DNA of 64,000 nt from Clostridiales bacterium (GCA_015655075.1 JAATFT010000049.1:62001-126000); one strand, 5' to 3'. Shown: positions 46,117-54,996, counted from the stretch's first letter. Made by a program: numbers and translations. The notes: a model not told the origin generated them from the letters alone.

Positions 46117-47031
46117 ATGAAGAATGTAGGATTTGTGGGATTGGGAATTATGGGGAAGCCAATGGCAAGGCAACTTTTAAAAAATAATATAAAGGTTATG
46201 GTAAATGATTTAGATGAAAAAAGTGTTAGGGAAATAGAAAAATCAGGGGCAATGCGTGCAACACGAAAGGAAATTGGTAAAATATGTAACATTATATTTA
46301 CAATTTTACCAAATGGAGCAATTGTAAAATCGGTATTATTTGGGAAAGATGGAATATGTGAAGAAATAAAAGAAAATAGTATTGTGTGTGATATGAGCTC
46401 GGTGACACCGACAGAATCTCAAGAATGTTTTGAAAAATTGGCAATGAAAAAGGTAGGATTTGTAGATGCTCCTGTAAGCGGTGGAGAGCCAAAGGCGATA
46501 GATGGCACTTTAGCTTTTATGGTTGGTGGAAATGAAGAAGATTTTAATTCTTTAAAACCTTATTTTGAAATTATGGGATCATCTGCGTTGTTAATTGGTG
46601 GTTCAGGAAGCGGAAGCATAGCTAAACTTGCTAATCAGATTATTGTCAATAACACAATTGCAATTGTGTCGGAAGCATTTGTTTTTGTTTCTAAAGCAGG
46701 AGTTGCTCCTGAAAAGGTGTATAGTGCAATTCGAAATGGATTGGCAAGGAGTGCAGTTTTGGATGCGAAAATTCCGATGATTCTTGCACGTAATTTTAAA
46801 CCTGGAGGAAAAATTGCCGTTAATCATAAAGATATTAAAAATGTTATTCAAACGGCACATTCAAATGATGTTCCGATTCCTTATACAGCTCAATTATTTG
46901 AGATTCTACAAACATTGAAGGTAGCTGGTTATATGGAAGAAGATCATAGTGCTATTGTCAAATATTTTGAACAACTGTCAAATACATTGGTAGAGAAAAA
47001 GAGTTGTGATAATGACTTAAAAAATCTGTAA
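46117..47031 (+). CDS. Beta-hydroxyacid dehydrogenase (GarR/LtnD-like)
   Basis: This is an NAD(P)-dependent dehydrogenase of the 3-hydroxyisobutyrate/tartronate-semialdehyde reductase family. It has the Rossmann start VGFVGLGIMGKPMARQLL, substrate loop DAPVSGGEPKAIDGTLAFMVGG and the catalytic Lys in GSIAKLANQIIVN. Members oxidise threonate or erythronate-like acids, or reduce tartronate semialdehyde. The DUF1537 kinase next to it points to a four-carbon acid-sugar route, in which such a dehydrogenase makes 2-oxo-tetronate. A GAAAGGGG site gives the start. Confidence 0.85.
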   Translation: MKNVGFVGLGIMGKPMARQLLKNNIKVMVNDLDEKSVREIEKSGAMRATRKEIGKICNIIFTILPNGAIVKSVLFGKDGICEEIKENSIVCDMSSVTPTESQECFEKLAMKKVGFVDAPVSGGEPKAIDGTLAFMVGGNEEDFNSLKPYFEIMGSSALLIGGSGSGSIAKLANQIIVNNTIAIVSEAFVFVSKAGVAPEKVYSAIRNGLARSAVLDAKIPMILARNFKPGGKIAVNHKDIKNVIQTAHSNDVPIPYTAQLFEILQTLKVAGYMEEDHSAIVKYFEQLSNTLVEKKSCDNDLKNL

Positions 47032-47053
47032 GCGGAAAAATGAGGTCTAAGTG

Positions 47054-48475
47054 ATGAATGAGAATATAAATCTTCTGTATAAATATCCAATACCGGATGA
47101 AAAATATGTTGATACTAAATTAAATAGCGAAATTATTAAAGATAAAAGAAAAATTATTGTATTAGATGATGATCCTACGGGAGTGCAAACAGTCCATGAT
47201 GTGTCAGTATTTACGGAATGGAAGGAAGAGGATATTTACTCTGGATTTTTAGAAAATAATAAGTTGTTCTACATATTAACTAATTCTAGAGGAATGACAT
47301 CGGAACAAAGTATAAAAGTACATAAAGAAATTTGTGCAAACATTTCGAAAGTGTCTGATAAAGTAGGAAGGGATTATATTATAATTAGCAGAAGTGACAG
47401 TACTTTGCGTGGCCATTATCCTTTAGAAACAGAATTACTAAGAAGTGAATGGGAAAAATTATCTCAAAAAAAAATGGATGGAGAAATATTATGCCCGTTC
47501 TTTAAAGAAGGCGGAAGATATACTATCAATAATATACATTATGTGAGATATGGAAATGATTTAGTTCCAGCGGGAGAGACTGAGTTCGCAAAGGATAAAA
47601 CATTTGGGTACTTATCTTCTGATTTATGTGAATATATTGAAGAAAAAACGGAAGGAAAGTATAAGGCTAAAGATGTGATTTATATTACTTTGGATCGACT
47701 GCGCAATTTACAACTTGATGAAATAGAAAAACAGCTTTTAGAAGTAGAAGATTTTCGGAAAGTAATTGTAAATGCTGTCGATTATGTGGATATTAAAGTT
47801 TTTTGTACTGCTTTATACAGAGCTATGCAAAAAGGTAAAAATTATATTTTCCGTTCAGCAGCATCGTTTGTTAAAGTTATGGGAGGAATATCGGAGAAGC
47901 CGCTTCTTACGAAGGATGAATTATTTATATCAGAAGATAAAAATAATGGTGGAATTATAGTTGTTGGCTCATATACCAAGAAAACAACGGAACAATTAAA
48001 TGCATTAAAAGAAGTAGAAAATCTTGAATTTATAGAATTTAATTCGGATCTTGTTCTGAAAGAGGATGATTTTCAGAGTGAGATATTAAAAACGCTGTCT
48101 TTAGAAGAAGCAGCAATTAGAAACGGTAAAACAGCGGTGGTTTATACGAAAAGAAGCTTATTAGTACTGGATAATGATACAAAAGAAAAAGCTTTGCAGC
48201 GATCGGTTAAAATATCTAATGCCGTTCAATCTTTAGTAGGAAATTTAAATGTGACCCCTGCCTTTGTTGTAGCAAAAGGAGGAATTACCTCTAGTGACAT
48301 TGGGACAAGAGCCTTAAAGGTAAAAAAAGCAACTGTCTTAGGACAAATATCTCCTGGAATACCAGTGTGGAAGACGGGAAATGAAAGTAGATTCCCATCA
48401 ATTCCATATATTATATTCCCTGGAAATGTAGGCAGTAAAGAGACTTTAAAAGAGGTAGTTTATAAATTGTTATAG
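47054..48475 (+). CDS. Four-carbon acid sugar kinase family protein (DUF1537, OtnK/DtnK-like)
   Basis: This 473-aa kinase opens with IIVLDDDPTGVQTVHDV, the hallmark of the family, and has the SRSDSTLRGHYPLE motif and the C-terminal nucleotide-binding VAKGGITSSDIGTRAL and KTGNESRFPSIPYIIFPGNVG. Characterised members phosphorylate 2-oxo-tetronate or threonate. No matching decarboxylase/aldolase (OtnC) or isomerase (OtnI) is in the window. The ATG at 47054 (GAGG eight bases before) is preferred to the GTG at 47051. It is the last gene of the operon. Confidence 0.88.
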   Translation: MNENINLLYKYPIPDEKYVDTKLNSEIIKDKRKIIVLDDDPTGVQTVHDVSVFTEWKEEDIYSGFLENNKLFYILTNSRGMTSEQSIKVHKEICANISKVSDKVGRDYIIISRSDSTLRGHYPLETELLRSEWEKLSQKKMDGEILCPFFKEGGRYTINNIHYVRYGNDLVPAGETEFAKDKTFGYLSSDLCEYIEEKTEGKYKAKDVIYITLDRLRNLQLDEIEKQLLEVEDFRKVIVNAVDYVDIKVFCTALYRAMQKGKNYIFRSAASFVKVMGGISEKPLLTKDELFISEDKNNGGIIVVGSYTKKTTEQLNALKEVENLEFIEFNSDLVLKEDDFQSEILKTLSLEEAAIRNGKTAVVYTKRSLLVLDNDTKEKALQRSVKISNAVQSLVGNLNVTPAFVVAKGGITSSDIGTRALKVKKATVLGQISPGIPVWKTGNESRFPSIPYIIFPGNVGSKETLKEVVYKLL

Positions 48476-49183
48476 GAACGATTTGTATTCTGCCAAATAT
48501 TGACTTACAGTTAGAAATAATATAAATTTTATATTATAAAATGATAAAATTTAAGTTAAAAGTCAAAGATTTTTTAGAGATTTTTTTGATCTATAATATA
48601 CATTTAGCGGGGAAGCGCCCGTTATAAAGTTTAGGAATTCAGGTTTTCACCTGACCGAAGTTAGTTTACTTTTTACTTACTCAAAAATATTTGTTTAAGA
48701 GGACTAGAGCGTGTTTGAAAAATCATTGCACCGTTCTGGCCGCCCCACTTTGCGGTATTCTGCGTCGCAAGTTTGGAAACGTAGCCCCCACTACGCTCCC
48801 AAAATCGCTCCTTGCCTCCCACAAATTGGAGCGTCCAGTCCGGCACAAGCATTTTTCAAACACGCTCTAGGAAAAGCGCTTAGTCCTTTTTTTATTTTAC
48901 AGGAAATTGCGGTTCGGTCTAGCAAGGTCATATAGTTTAACAGGCCGAGATACCGGCAAATGTATTTTGCTACATGGCCAAGACCGGATTTGTTAGGTTT
49001 GCATAAATATAAAAGTTTACTGCATTGTCTGATTTATTCTGTTATAATAAGAATTATGGTGTATATAGGATTTCCGATTAAATATGGCTGCTGGCTGCAT
49101 ATTTGGCGGCAAACCGGCCACCGTATTTGTGGAATTCATTACTGAGTTTGTGCCTAAGCGAAGAGAAAGGAATGTGAGTTAAT
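48476..49183. other. Gap of 708 bases without a confident gene
   Basis: It contains an AT-rich run with short hairpins just after the operon (about 48520-48560), a CAGGT/ACCTG mini-hairpin near 48641, the MITE-A copy at 48706-48868, and a TATAAT with a weak upstream box near 49041-49046 that may serve mazG. The two short frames here (48711-48935, 48960-49145) lack ribosome sites or run through the repeat. Confidence 0.6.
48706..48868 (+). mobile_element. MITE-A family copy, with perfect terminal repeats
   Basis: The ends AGAGCGTGTTTGAAAAAT and ATTTTTCAAACACGCTCT are perfect 18-bp inverted repeats. With the flanking CT/AG they become 20-bp repeats starting with CTAG. This 163-bp element is the best-preserved of the four copies. 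Confidence 0.85.
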
Positions 49184-49981
49184 ATGGAAAGAGATTATAC
49201 TTTTAATGATTTCATGAATATTATAAGACAATTAAGAAGCGAAAACGGGTGTCCCTGGGATAGGGAACAAACTCACGAAAGCTTAAGAAACTGTATGATT
49301 GAAGAGGCTTATGAAGTCATAGAAGCGGTCAATAACAGTGATACTGAGAACCTATGCGAGGAATTAGGGGATATTTTGCTACAGGTTGCTCTACATACAG
49401 CAATCGCTGAAGAGCAAAAGGAATTTACCATAGATAATGTGATTCAAGGCATAAGCAGTAAGATGATCCGCAGACATCCCCATGTATTTCGTAATGACGG
49501 CTCTATCAATACGAAGAAAGACAGGGTGCTTGATTCCGATGCCGTAATTGTAAATTGGGACGAGATTAAAAAGCGGGAAAAAAGGGAGGAAAGAGTTTCC
49601 GAAGGTCTGCTAAATGTACCCAAAGCCCTTCCGGCGAATATCCGGGCAGAAAAAGTCCAGGAAAAAGCAGCCGGAGTTGGGTTCGATTTTGAGAATTATG
49701 AACAGGTACTTGAAAAGGTATATGAAGAGCTTGACGAGCTGAAAAAATCTAAAGAAAAGGGCGATGTTAGGGATATTGAAGAAGAATTAGGCGATTTGAT
49801 GTTCACAGTGGTAAATTTATCAAGGTTTTTACAACTAAATGCAGAAAATTCCTTGACAAATGCCACTAATAAGTTTATAAATAGATTTGTAGGAATTGAA
49901 CGTCTTGCTCAACAGGAAAGCAAGAGTTTAAATGAAATGTCCGTTAATGAACTGAATGTTCTTTGGGGACGTGTGAAATAA
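49184..49981 (+). CDS. mazG: Nucleoside triphosphate pyrophosphohydrolase
   Basis: It hydrolyses (d)NTPs to monophosphates, a house-cleaning role. The 265-aa protein has two MazG domains: N-terminal [26 protein letters not shown] with [14 protein letters not shown], and C-terminal [12 protein letters not shown] with [18 protein letters not shown]. In Bacillus yabN also carries a methylase domain, which is missing here. It is followed by hup in the mazG-hup-rqcP order usual for Clostridia. Confidence 0.94.
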   Translation: MERDYTFNDFMNIIRQLRSENGCPWDREQTHESLRNCMIEEAYEVIEAVNNSDTENLCEELGDILLQVALHTAIAEEQKEFTIDNVIQGISSKMIRRHPHVFRNDGSINTKKDRVLDSDAVIVNWDEIKKREKREERVSEGLLNVPKALPANIRAEKVQEKAAGVGFDFENYEQVLEKVYEELDELKKSKEKGDVRDIEEELGDLMFTVVNLSRFLQLNAENSLTNATNKFINRFVGIERLAQQESKSLNEMSVNELNVLWGRVK

Positions 49982-50037
49982 TCCTTGTGATTATTCAAAC
50001 AAATAATAAAAATACTTTTAGAGGAGGAGTTTTATCC

Positions 50038-50313
50038 ATGAACAAAGCAGAATTAGTTGCAGCAATTGCAGAAAAAACAGAATTATCAAAAAAAGATTCA
50101 GAAAAAGCATTAAAGGCATTTGTCGATGTCGTTACAGAAGAATTAACAAAGGGTGAAAAGGTTCAGTTAGTTGGTTTTGGTACATTTGAAGTTGCTGACA
50201 GACCGGCGAGAACAGGCAGAAATCCTCAGACAAAAGAGGCTATTACTATTGCAGCATCTAAAGCTCCAAAGTTTAAGGCAGGAAAGGCTTTAAAGGACGT
50301 TATCAACGCATAG
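50038..50313 (+). CDS. hup: HU-type nucleoid protein
   Basis: The 91-aa DNA-bending protein has the family pattern [32 protein letters not shown] and the arm [15 protein letters not shown]. The start at 50038 has AGGAGGAG; an in-frame upstream ATG (49963) would lie in the mazG end. A very long terminator hairpin follows, in keeping with a highly expressed gene. Confidence 0.97.
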   Translation: MNKAELVAAIAEKTELSKKDSEKALKAFVDVVTEELTKGEKVQLVGFGTFEVADRPARTGRNPQTKEAITIAASKAPKFKAGKALKDVINA

Positions 50314-50330
50314 TCAAAAACAATTTAAGG

Positions 50331-50421
50331 AGAAGCTGTTATAAAAATCAAATTCACACTTTAGATGTGCTTAAAAGGTGCTTTATTGTTTGAATATGAT
50401 TTTTGTAACAGCTTCTTTTTT
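50331..50421 (+). terminator. Long terminator hairpin after hup
   Basis: The 26-base arms 50331-50356 and 50391-50416 pair at about 24 positions (AGAAGCTGTTA ... TAACAGCTTCT), with a 34-base loop and then TTTTT. Confidence 0.85.
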
Positions 50422-50453
50422 AACAACAGATTCGATATGCAATGGGAGATAAT

Positions 50454-50693
50454 ATGAGATTAGATAAATTTTTAAAGGTTTCCAGGTTAATTAAACGCAG
50501 AACCGTTGCAAATGAGGCCTGTGATGCGGGGCGCGTACTGGTAAACGGAAAACCGGCCAAAGCTTCCGCCGCAGTGAAAGCGGATGATATTATAGAAATC
50601 GGATTTGGCAGCAAGACAGTAAAAGTCCAGGTTTTAAACGTCCAGGAAACCGTTCGTAAAGATGATGCCAAAGATTTATACAGGTATCTGTAA
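50454..50693 (+). CDS. rqcP: S4-domain RNA-binding protein RqcP (YabO)
   Basis: The 79-aa S4 domain (MRLDKFLKVSRLIKRRTVANEACDAGRVLVNGKPAKAS...) is the heat-shock Hsp15/YabO family. In Bacillus this protein helps RqcH add Ala tails during rescue of stalled ribosomes. The ATG at 50454 has GGGAG upstream; the ATG at 50442 has none. It keeps the conserved position before yabP. Confidence 0.92.
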   Translation: MRLDKFLKVSRLIKRRTVANEACDAGRVLVNGKPAKASAAVKADDIIEIGFGSKTVKVQVLNVQETVRKDDAKDLYRYL

Positions 50694-50727
50694 TAAATGA
50701 TACAGGCACTTGTATAAGCAGCGCCTT

Positions 50728-50792
50728 TTATGGGAAGATAAAAAGCATCTTCCCATAACTATACGATAGAAACAAATAACTTGTTTCTATCG
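50728..50792 (+). other. Two consecutive perfect 12-bp hairpins between rqcP and yabP
   Basis: TTATGGGAAGAT / ATCTTCCCATAA (50728-50758, 7-base loop) and CGATAGAAACAA / TTGTTTCTATCG (50764-50792, 5-base loop). Neither has a U-run. They could stabilise the RNA or separate rqcP from the sporulation gene yabP. Confidence 0.55.
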
Positions 50793-50870
50793 TCGAAATT
50801 ATATTATTAGCATGAAATCATGAGTCTTTTAATATACTGAAATGAATAAGTATATTAGGAGGCTTTTATC

Positions 50871-51158
50871 ATGGAGGAAAAACAACCGGTTCAGAAATAC
50901 CATAAAGTGAGTTTAAATGCGAGGAGCTCGGCGGCAATTACCGGGGTAAAAGACGTGCTGTCTTTTGATGCGGGTGAAGTACTCTTGGAGACGGAGCAGG
51001 GGATATTAATGCTTCGGGGCAATGATATGCATGTGAACCGTCTTACCCTGGAAAAAGGCGAAGTGGATGTGGATGGAAAAATCGACAGCCTGACTTATTC
51101 TGATTCAAATAACTATGGAAAATCAGGGGAATCATTAATCAGCAGACTGTTCAAATAA
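50871..51158 (+). CDS. yabP: Sporulation protein YabP
   Basis: The 95-aa YabP/YqfC-family protein (KVSLNARSSAAITGVKDVLSFDAGEVLLETEQGILMLRG) is expressed in the mother cell during sporulation in Bacillus, where its partner YabQ localises to the forespore and is needed for cortex. TTAGGAGG lies just upstream. It is the first of yabP-yabQ-divIC. Confidence 0.93.
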   Translation: MEEKQPVQKYHKVSLNARSSAAITGVKDVLSFDAGEVLLETEQGILMLRGNDMHVNRLTLEKGEVDVDGKIDSLTYSDSNNYGKSGESLISRLFK

Positions 51159-51178
51159 TACGGGAGGAGAAGCAGACG

Positions 51179-51676
51179 ATGAACGATGCGATTATGGTAG
51201 AACTGCATTTTTTCGGAACCTCCGTATTATGGGGTGCTCTGCTGTTAGTAATTTACGACGCATTGCGTATATTAAGAAGGATAATAACACACAACGGATT
51301 TTTTGTAGCATTCGAAGACTTGATATTCTGGGTCATATCCAGCCTGTTAATATTCCATATGATGTATCGGCAAAATAATGGTATTATCCGGGGATTTGCA
51401 ACCATGGCCATACTTCTGGGAATGCTTTTTTATCATTATACCGTCAGCGAAATAGCGGTGGATGCCGTTTCCGGCTTATTGAATAAGATTATTAATCTGA
51501 TTGGTAAATTGATAGCGCTTTTATTTAAACCGGTAAGATTTTTTTCTCGGAAAATTAAAAGAATATTTTCATGGATATCCAATAAAATCAAAAAATTTAT
51601 ACACTTTTTATTAAAAACATTGAAAAGAGTTAAGAAATCGGGTAAAATAGCAGTATCAGAAAATGAAAAAAGGTGA
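51179..51676 (+). CDS. yabQ: Spore cortex protein YabQ
   Basis: The 165-aa protein has about four membrane segments in the first 115 residues (FFGTSVLWGALLLVIYDALRILR is family-typical) and a strongly basic tail (KIKRIFSWISNKIKKFIHF...). It is needed for cortex formation in Bacillus. Its stop codon overlaps the ribosome site of divIC. Confidence 0.9.
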   Translation: MNDAIMVELHFFGTSVLWGALLLVIYDALRILRRIITHNGFFVAFEDLIFWVISSLLIFHMMYRQNNGIIRGFATMAILLGMLFYHYTVSEIAVDAVSGLLNKIINLIGKLIALLFKPVRFFSRKIKRIFSWISNKIKKFIHFLLKTLKRVKKSGKIAVSENEKR

Positions 51677-51681
51677 TTAGT

Positions 51682-51972
51682 TTGAGAAGAAAGAAGAAAA
51701 TAAGAAGGACAGGCTTAGGTTTAATTGCGGTTATGGTACTGATGGTGTGCGGGATTGTTACCTATAACAGACAGGAATTAGACAAAGCCAATGAAAAATC
51801 TGCAGTCCGGATTGCCGAATTGAATGACGATATTGACCAGGAAAATGAGCAGGCCAAGGAGTTAGAGGAGCAAAAGGCCTATGTGCAGACCAAAAAGTAT
51901 ATAGAAGAGATGGCCAGGAAAAAGCTCGGTTTGGTTTATAAAGACGAAATCATATTTAAAGCCGAAGAATAG
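51682..51972 (+). CDS. divIC: Septum formation initiator DivIC
   Basis: This is a 96-aa bitopic membrane protein of the divisome: a basic cytoplasmic tail (RRKKKIRR), one membrane span (LGLIAVMVLMVCGIVTY) and an extracytoplasmic coiled coil (ELNDDIDQENEQAKELEEQK) ending in the FtsB/DivIC-type EEMARKKLGLVYKDEIIF. The likely start is TTG at 51682 with AAAGGTG upstream, rather than GTG at 51673, which lies inside the ribosome site. Confidence 0.92.
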   Translation: MRRKKKIRRTGLGLIAVMVLMVCGIVTYNRQELDKANEKSAVRIAELNDDIDQENEQAKELEEQKAYVQTKKYIEEMARKKLGLVYKDEIIFKAEE

Positions 51973-52033
51973 CGGGTGCTTTCTATGTATTCCTGATAAA
52001 GGTCAAAAAATTAAAACAACCTGCATTAAAATG

Positions 52034-52062
52034 TTGACAAGCATAAAAAAAGCAGTTATAAT
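52034..52062 (+). promoter_or_regulatory. Consensus promoter of tRNA-Met
   Basis: Perfect TTGACA (52034-52039), a 17-base spacer and perfect TATAAT (52057-52062), 16 bases before the tRNA. Confidence 0.9.
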
Positions 52063-52077
52063 GTAGTTCGTCATTCC

Positions 52078-52151
52078 GGCGAAGTAGCTCAGTTGGCTAG
52101 AGCACGCGGTTCATACCCGCGGTGTCGGCGGTTCAACCCCGTCCTTCGCTA
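52078..52151 (+). tRNA. tRNA-Met (CAT)
   Basis: It folds as a cloverleaf: acceptor GGCGAAG/CTTCGCT (with G-U at 1-72), D stem GCTC/GAGC, anticodon stem CGCGG/CCGCG with loop TTCATAC, and T stem GGCGG/CCGTC with TTCAACC. The anticodon stem lacks the three G-C pairs of an initiator, so it is an elongator Met, though a TilS-modified tRNA-Ile (also CAT) must be kept in mind. CCA is not encoded. A tRNA-Met lies at the same place before spoIIE in B. subtilis. Confidence 0.93.
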
Positions 52152-52178
52152 TTTTATTTTGTCCTGAAGCGTCAGTAC

Positions 52179-52206
52179 AGAGTTTGCTTTGCAAACTCTT
52201 TTTTTG
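52179..52206 (+). terminator. Terminator of tRNA-Met
   Basis: AGAGTTTGC / GCAAACTCT with a TTT loop, followed by seven T. Confidence 0.9.
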
Positions 52207-52214
52207 GTGGATAT

Positions 52215-52448
52215 GGATGTTTTACGGATCTTATATTCCCTTTTTTTTCATATCTGATATAATACTCGGAAATTTACTTAAAAAAATTATAATAAGCCCC
52301 GCAATTCAATCTTTATATTATTATTTATGGTGTTATATGCCTTTTATATGCTTTATAATAATATTGCTACTGTTTAATAGGGAAGATCCAGGTATATGTC
52401 TTAAACAAACGGGCAAACAGCCTTCTCTGCCATACCCGCAGCCGTTTT
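52215..52448 (+). CDS. Doubtful small hydrophobic ORF
   Basis: A 77-aa frame from ATG 52215 (weak GGTGG six bases before) encodes a very hydrophobic, aromatic-rich N-terminal half and a short polar tail. It starts right after the tRNA terminator and has no recognisable family. It may be chance in AT-rich DNA. The rest of this 550-base gap up to spoIIE holds the Spo0A-type promoter. Confidence 0.2.
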
Positions 52449-52556
52449 AAATTCCTCTTCCAGAGAATTTTTAACCATATAAACCATATCAGAATGTGAA
52501 TTTCTTAATAAGCCTTAGCTCTCTTGATTCGATTCTATCATGCATTCTTTGAAATT

Positions 52557-52624
52557 CTTGTCAAAAACTTTTTGAAAACAGGCCCTGATTTTTGACAAAC
52601 ATTTTAACCCCCAAATTCTATAAT
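52557..52624 (+). promoter_or_regulatory. Spo0A-dependent promoter of spoIIE
   Basis: 0A boxes: CTTGTCAAA (52557-52565; one mismatch to TTTGTCRAA) and TTTGACAAA (52591-52599; perfect in the reverse orientation). The second contains TTGACA (52592-52597), a -35 hexamer placed 21 bases from TATAAT (52619-52624). An over-long 21-22 base spacer with 0A boxes at the -35 is the known design of Spo0A-activated sigma-A promoters of spoIIE and spoIIG in Bacillus. Confidence 0.8.
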
Positions 52625-52701
52625 ACAGGTCTAACGGATACTTCTTGGTCTGAAAAGACGGTTCCATAATAATCATCCGTTGAGGAGGGTAGAAAGTAAA
52701 A

Positions 52702-54996
52702 ATGAAAGAATTAAATATGAAAAAATTTTTGGTTAACATGCTGGGGGTAGTCATGGCGCGGGCTGTCTTTGCAGGGATGAATCCCATTGCAATCGGTTAT
52801 TTTGCAGCGGTTTATCTGGAGAGAAGAGGAAGGCTCACCATTATGCTTACGGTGCTTTTGGGTATGTTCACCGTTCTTCCGGCTGCGGATACAGCAAAAT
52901 ATGTAATTGTAATTATCGTAATTTCCGTTATAACGGCGTTAATGGAATATAATAATAAACATGTGTCCATATTGGTATCAGGAGGAATTGCAGGGGCAGT
53001 GACGGCGGCAATAACCATAGCAGGCGGAATGCTGTATGAAAATACCGCGTATTATATTTTTATGGGAAGCGGAGAAGGGATTTTAATATTTGCCTGCAGC
53101 TTTATTTTCCGAAGAGGGCTGGAGCCCCTTATGCACGGGGTTAAGGGACAAACACTGGATAATGAGCAGATAATCAGTATTGCGGTAATATTAGCGTTCG
53201 CTATATATGGGATACCGGATTTTTATGCCCTGGGTTTTTCCCTGACCATGACGGCTGCCTTATTCAGCATCCTGTTTACCGGCTATAAATATGGAGCGGG
53301 TTACGCAGCTTTGACAGGCGCGGCCTGCGGGGTTATACTGGCTTTAAAGACAGGCCAGTTAAATCAGATCGGGCTGATGTGCATGCTGGGCATTATTGCG
53401 GGAACCTTCCGGGAAATGGGCCGTTTTGTAACCATTTTGATGTATTCGGCAGGAGTAATTATACTGAGTGAATTATATCAGAATACCCAGATTGATTTAT
53501 CAGGTTTCGGCGCTTTGGCCTCTTGTGCGGTACTGTTTCTTCTTCTGCCGAAATCCCTGATCTTTAAAGTGAATATGGGCGACGAGGGGGAAAGGGAGGA
53601 TATCTTCGTCAAACAGAGCATTCAGAATGTGGCCAGGAGCAAGCTTAAGGACTTTTCGGAGTCCTTCCATAGTTTATCCCATACTTTCTCCTCCCTATCG
53701 GATAAAAAAATGTCTTTAAGCAAGAAGGATAAAAGCGAAATTTTTGATGAAATATCGGAGCACATTTGCAAGGACTGTTCCAACTGCAATCTCTGCTGGA
53801 AAAGTTATTTTTATGAAACTTATCAGGGGGCCTATCATATCCTGGAGATAGTTGAAAAAAACGGCACCATAGCATTAAGTGAAATACCGGCCGATTTCGC
53901 AAGCCGATGTATTTTTTTAGATAATTTTCTCACTGAAACAAAAAGGGTATTGGAGGTTGCAAAATTAAACTTATCCTGGTATAACCGGATGGCGGAAAGC
54001 AGGGAGGCAATTGCCGGACAGTTGTCGGAGGTAGCCAATATCATAGATGATTTTTCCCTGGATTTATATAAGACCGTTGAAACTTCACAAGCCGGTAAAA
54101 ATAAATTGATCTACCATTTAAAAGCCAACCATATTGTGGCAAAGCGTATTGTGGTCTTTGAAAAAAGAAATAAGAAACAGGAGATATATATGACTGCCCG
54201 TACGGAGAGGGGCCGCTGCATTACCACCAAGGAAGCGGCGGGTTTCATCAGTGATGTTTTCGGAAAACGGATGCGTCCTTCCGAAAGCTGCAAAAAGGTT
54301 ATAAGCAAGGATTATGAAACCTTTATATTTATGGAAGATGGAAATTTTGCCGTATTTACGGGCATGAGCAAGATGACAAAAGAAGGAGGCAGGATTTCGG
54401 GTGATAATTATTCCTTTATTTATCCGGATCCGGGTACGGTGGTCATGACCTTATCCGACGGCATGGGCACCGGAGAAAGAGCATGTGAAGAAAGCGAATC
54501 CGTGGTGGAATTACTGGAACAGTTTATTGAGGCAGGATTCCGGAAAGAATCAGCAATTAAACTGATTAATTCCATATTGGTATTGCGGTCGGAGGAGCAG
54601 GCCTTTTCCACCATTGATTTAAGCATCATTAATCTGTATTCCGGTATTTGTGATCTTATAAAAATAGGTGCTTCCGCCACCTTCATAAAAAGGGATGACC
54701 GGGTGGAAACCGTTATTTCCGCCACCCTGCCGGTGGGAATATTAAATCAGGTGGATTATGATATTGTAAGCAAAAAACTGTATGACGGGAATTTTGTTAT
54801 TATGGCAACGGATGGAGTAATCGACTGCATCCCCGGTGATGAGAAAGAAAAATTTCTTGAAGAATTTATTATGGACCTTTCTATGAACAATCCCCAGGAA
54901 ATCGCCAATGCTGTATTAAATCAGGCCCTGGAATTAAACGGGTGGGTTCCGAAGGATGACATGACCGTTCTGGCAGCCGGCTTTTGGAGCAAGTAA
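52702..54996 (+). CDS. spoIIE: Stage II sporulation protein E (SpoIIE phosphatase)
   Basis: It dephosphorylates SpoIIAA to release sigma-F in the forespore and associates with the septum. The 764-aa protein has about ten membrane segments (1-300), a central regulatory region with the conserved Cys cluster CKDCSNCNLCW (about 355-365), and a C-terminal PP2C phosphatase (SGDNYSFIYPDPGTVVMTLSDGMGTGERACEES, FVIMATDGVIDCI, WVPKDDMTVLAAGFW). GGAGGG is 12 bases before the first ATG; a second in-frame ATG is at 52717. Confidence 0.96.
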   Translation: MKELNMKKFLVNMLGVVMARAVFAGMNPIAIGYFAAVYLERRGRLTIMLTVLLGMFTVLPAADTAKYVIVIIVISVITALMEYNNKHVSILVSGGIAGAVTAAITIAGGMLYENTAYYIFMGSGEGILIFACSFIFRRGLEPLMHGVKGQTLDNEQIISIAVILAFAIYGIPDFYALGFSLTMTAALFSILFTGYKYGAGYAALTGAACGVILALKTGQLNQIGLMCMLGIIAGTFREMGRFVTILMYSAGVIILSELYQNTQIDLSGFGALASCAVLFLLLPKSLIFKVNMGDEGEREDIFVKQSIQNVARSKLKDFSESFHSLSHTFSSLSDKKMSLSKKDKSEIFDEISEHICKDCSNCNLCWKSYFYETYQGAYHILEIVEKNGTIALSEIPADFASRCIFLDNFLTETKRVLEVAKLNLSWYNRMAESREAIAGQLSEVANIIDDFSLDLYKTVETSQAGKNKLIYHLKANHIVAKRIVVFEKRNKKQEIYMTARTERGRCITTKEAAGFISDVFGKRMRPSESCKKVISKDYETFIFMEDGNFAVFTGMSKMTKEGGRISGDNYSFIYPDPGTVVMTLSDGMGTGERACEESESVVELLEQFIEAGFRKESAIKLINSILVLRSEEQAFSTIDLSIINLYSGICDLIKIGASATFIKRDDRVETVISATLPVGILNQVDYDIVSKKLYDGNFVIMATDGVIDCIPGDEKEKFLEEFIMDLSMNNPQEIANAVLNQALELNGWVPKDDMTVLAAGFWSK

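Noticed and set aside
48711-48935. 74-aa ORF (and the similar ORFs at 33490-33720, 33452-33637, 32112-32309)
   Set aside because: These frames are created by the MITE-A repeat and lack start signals.
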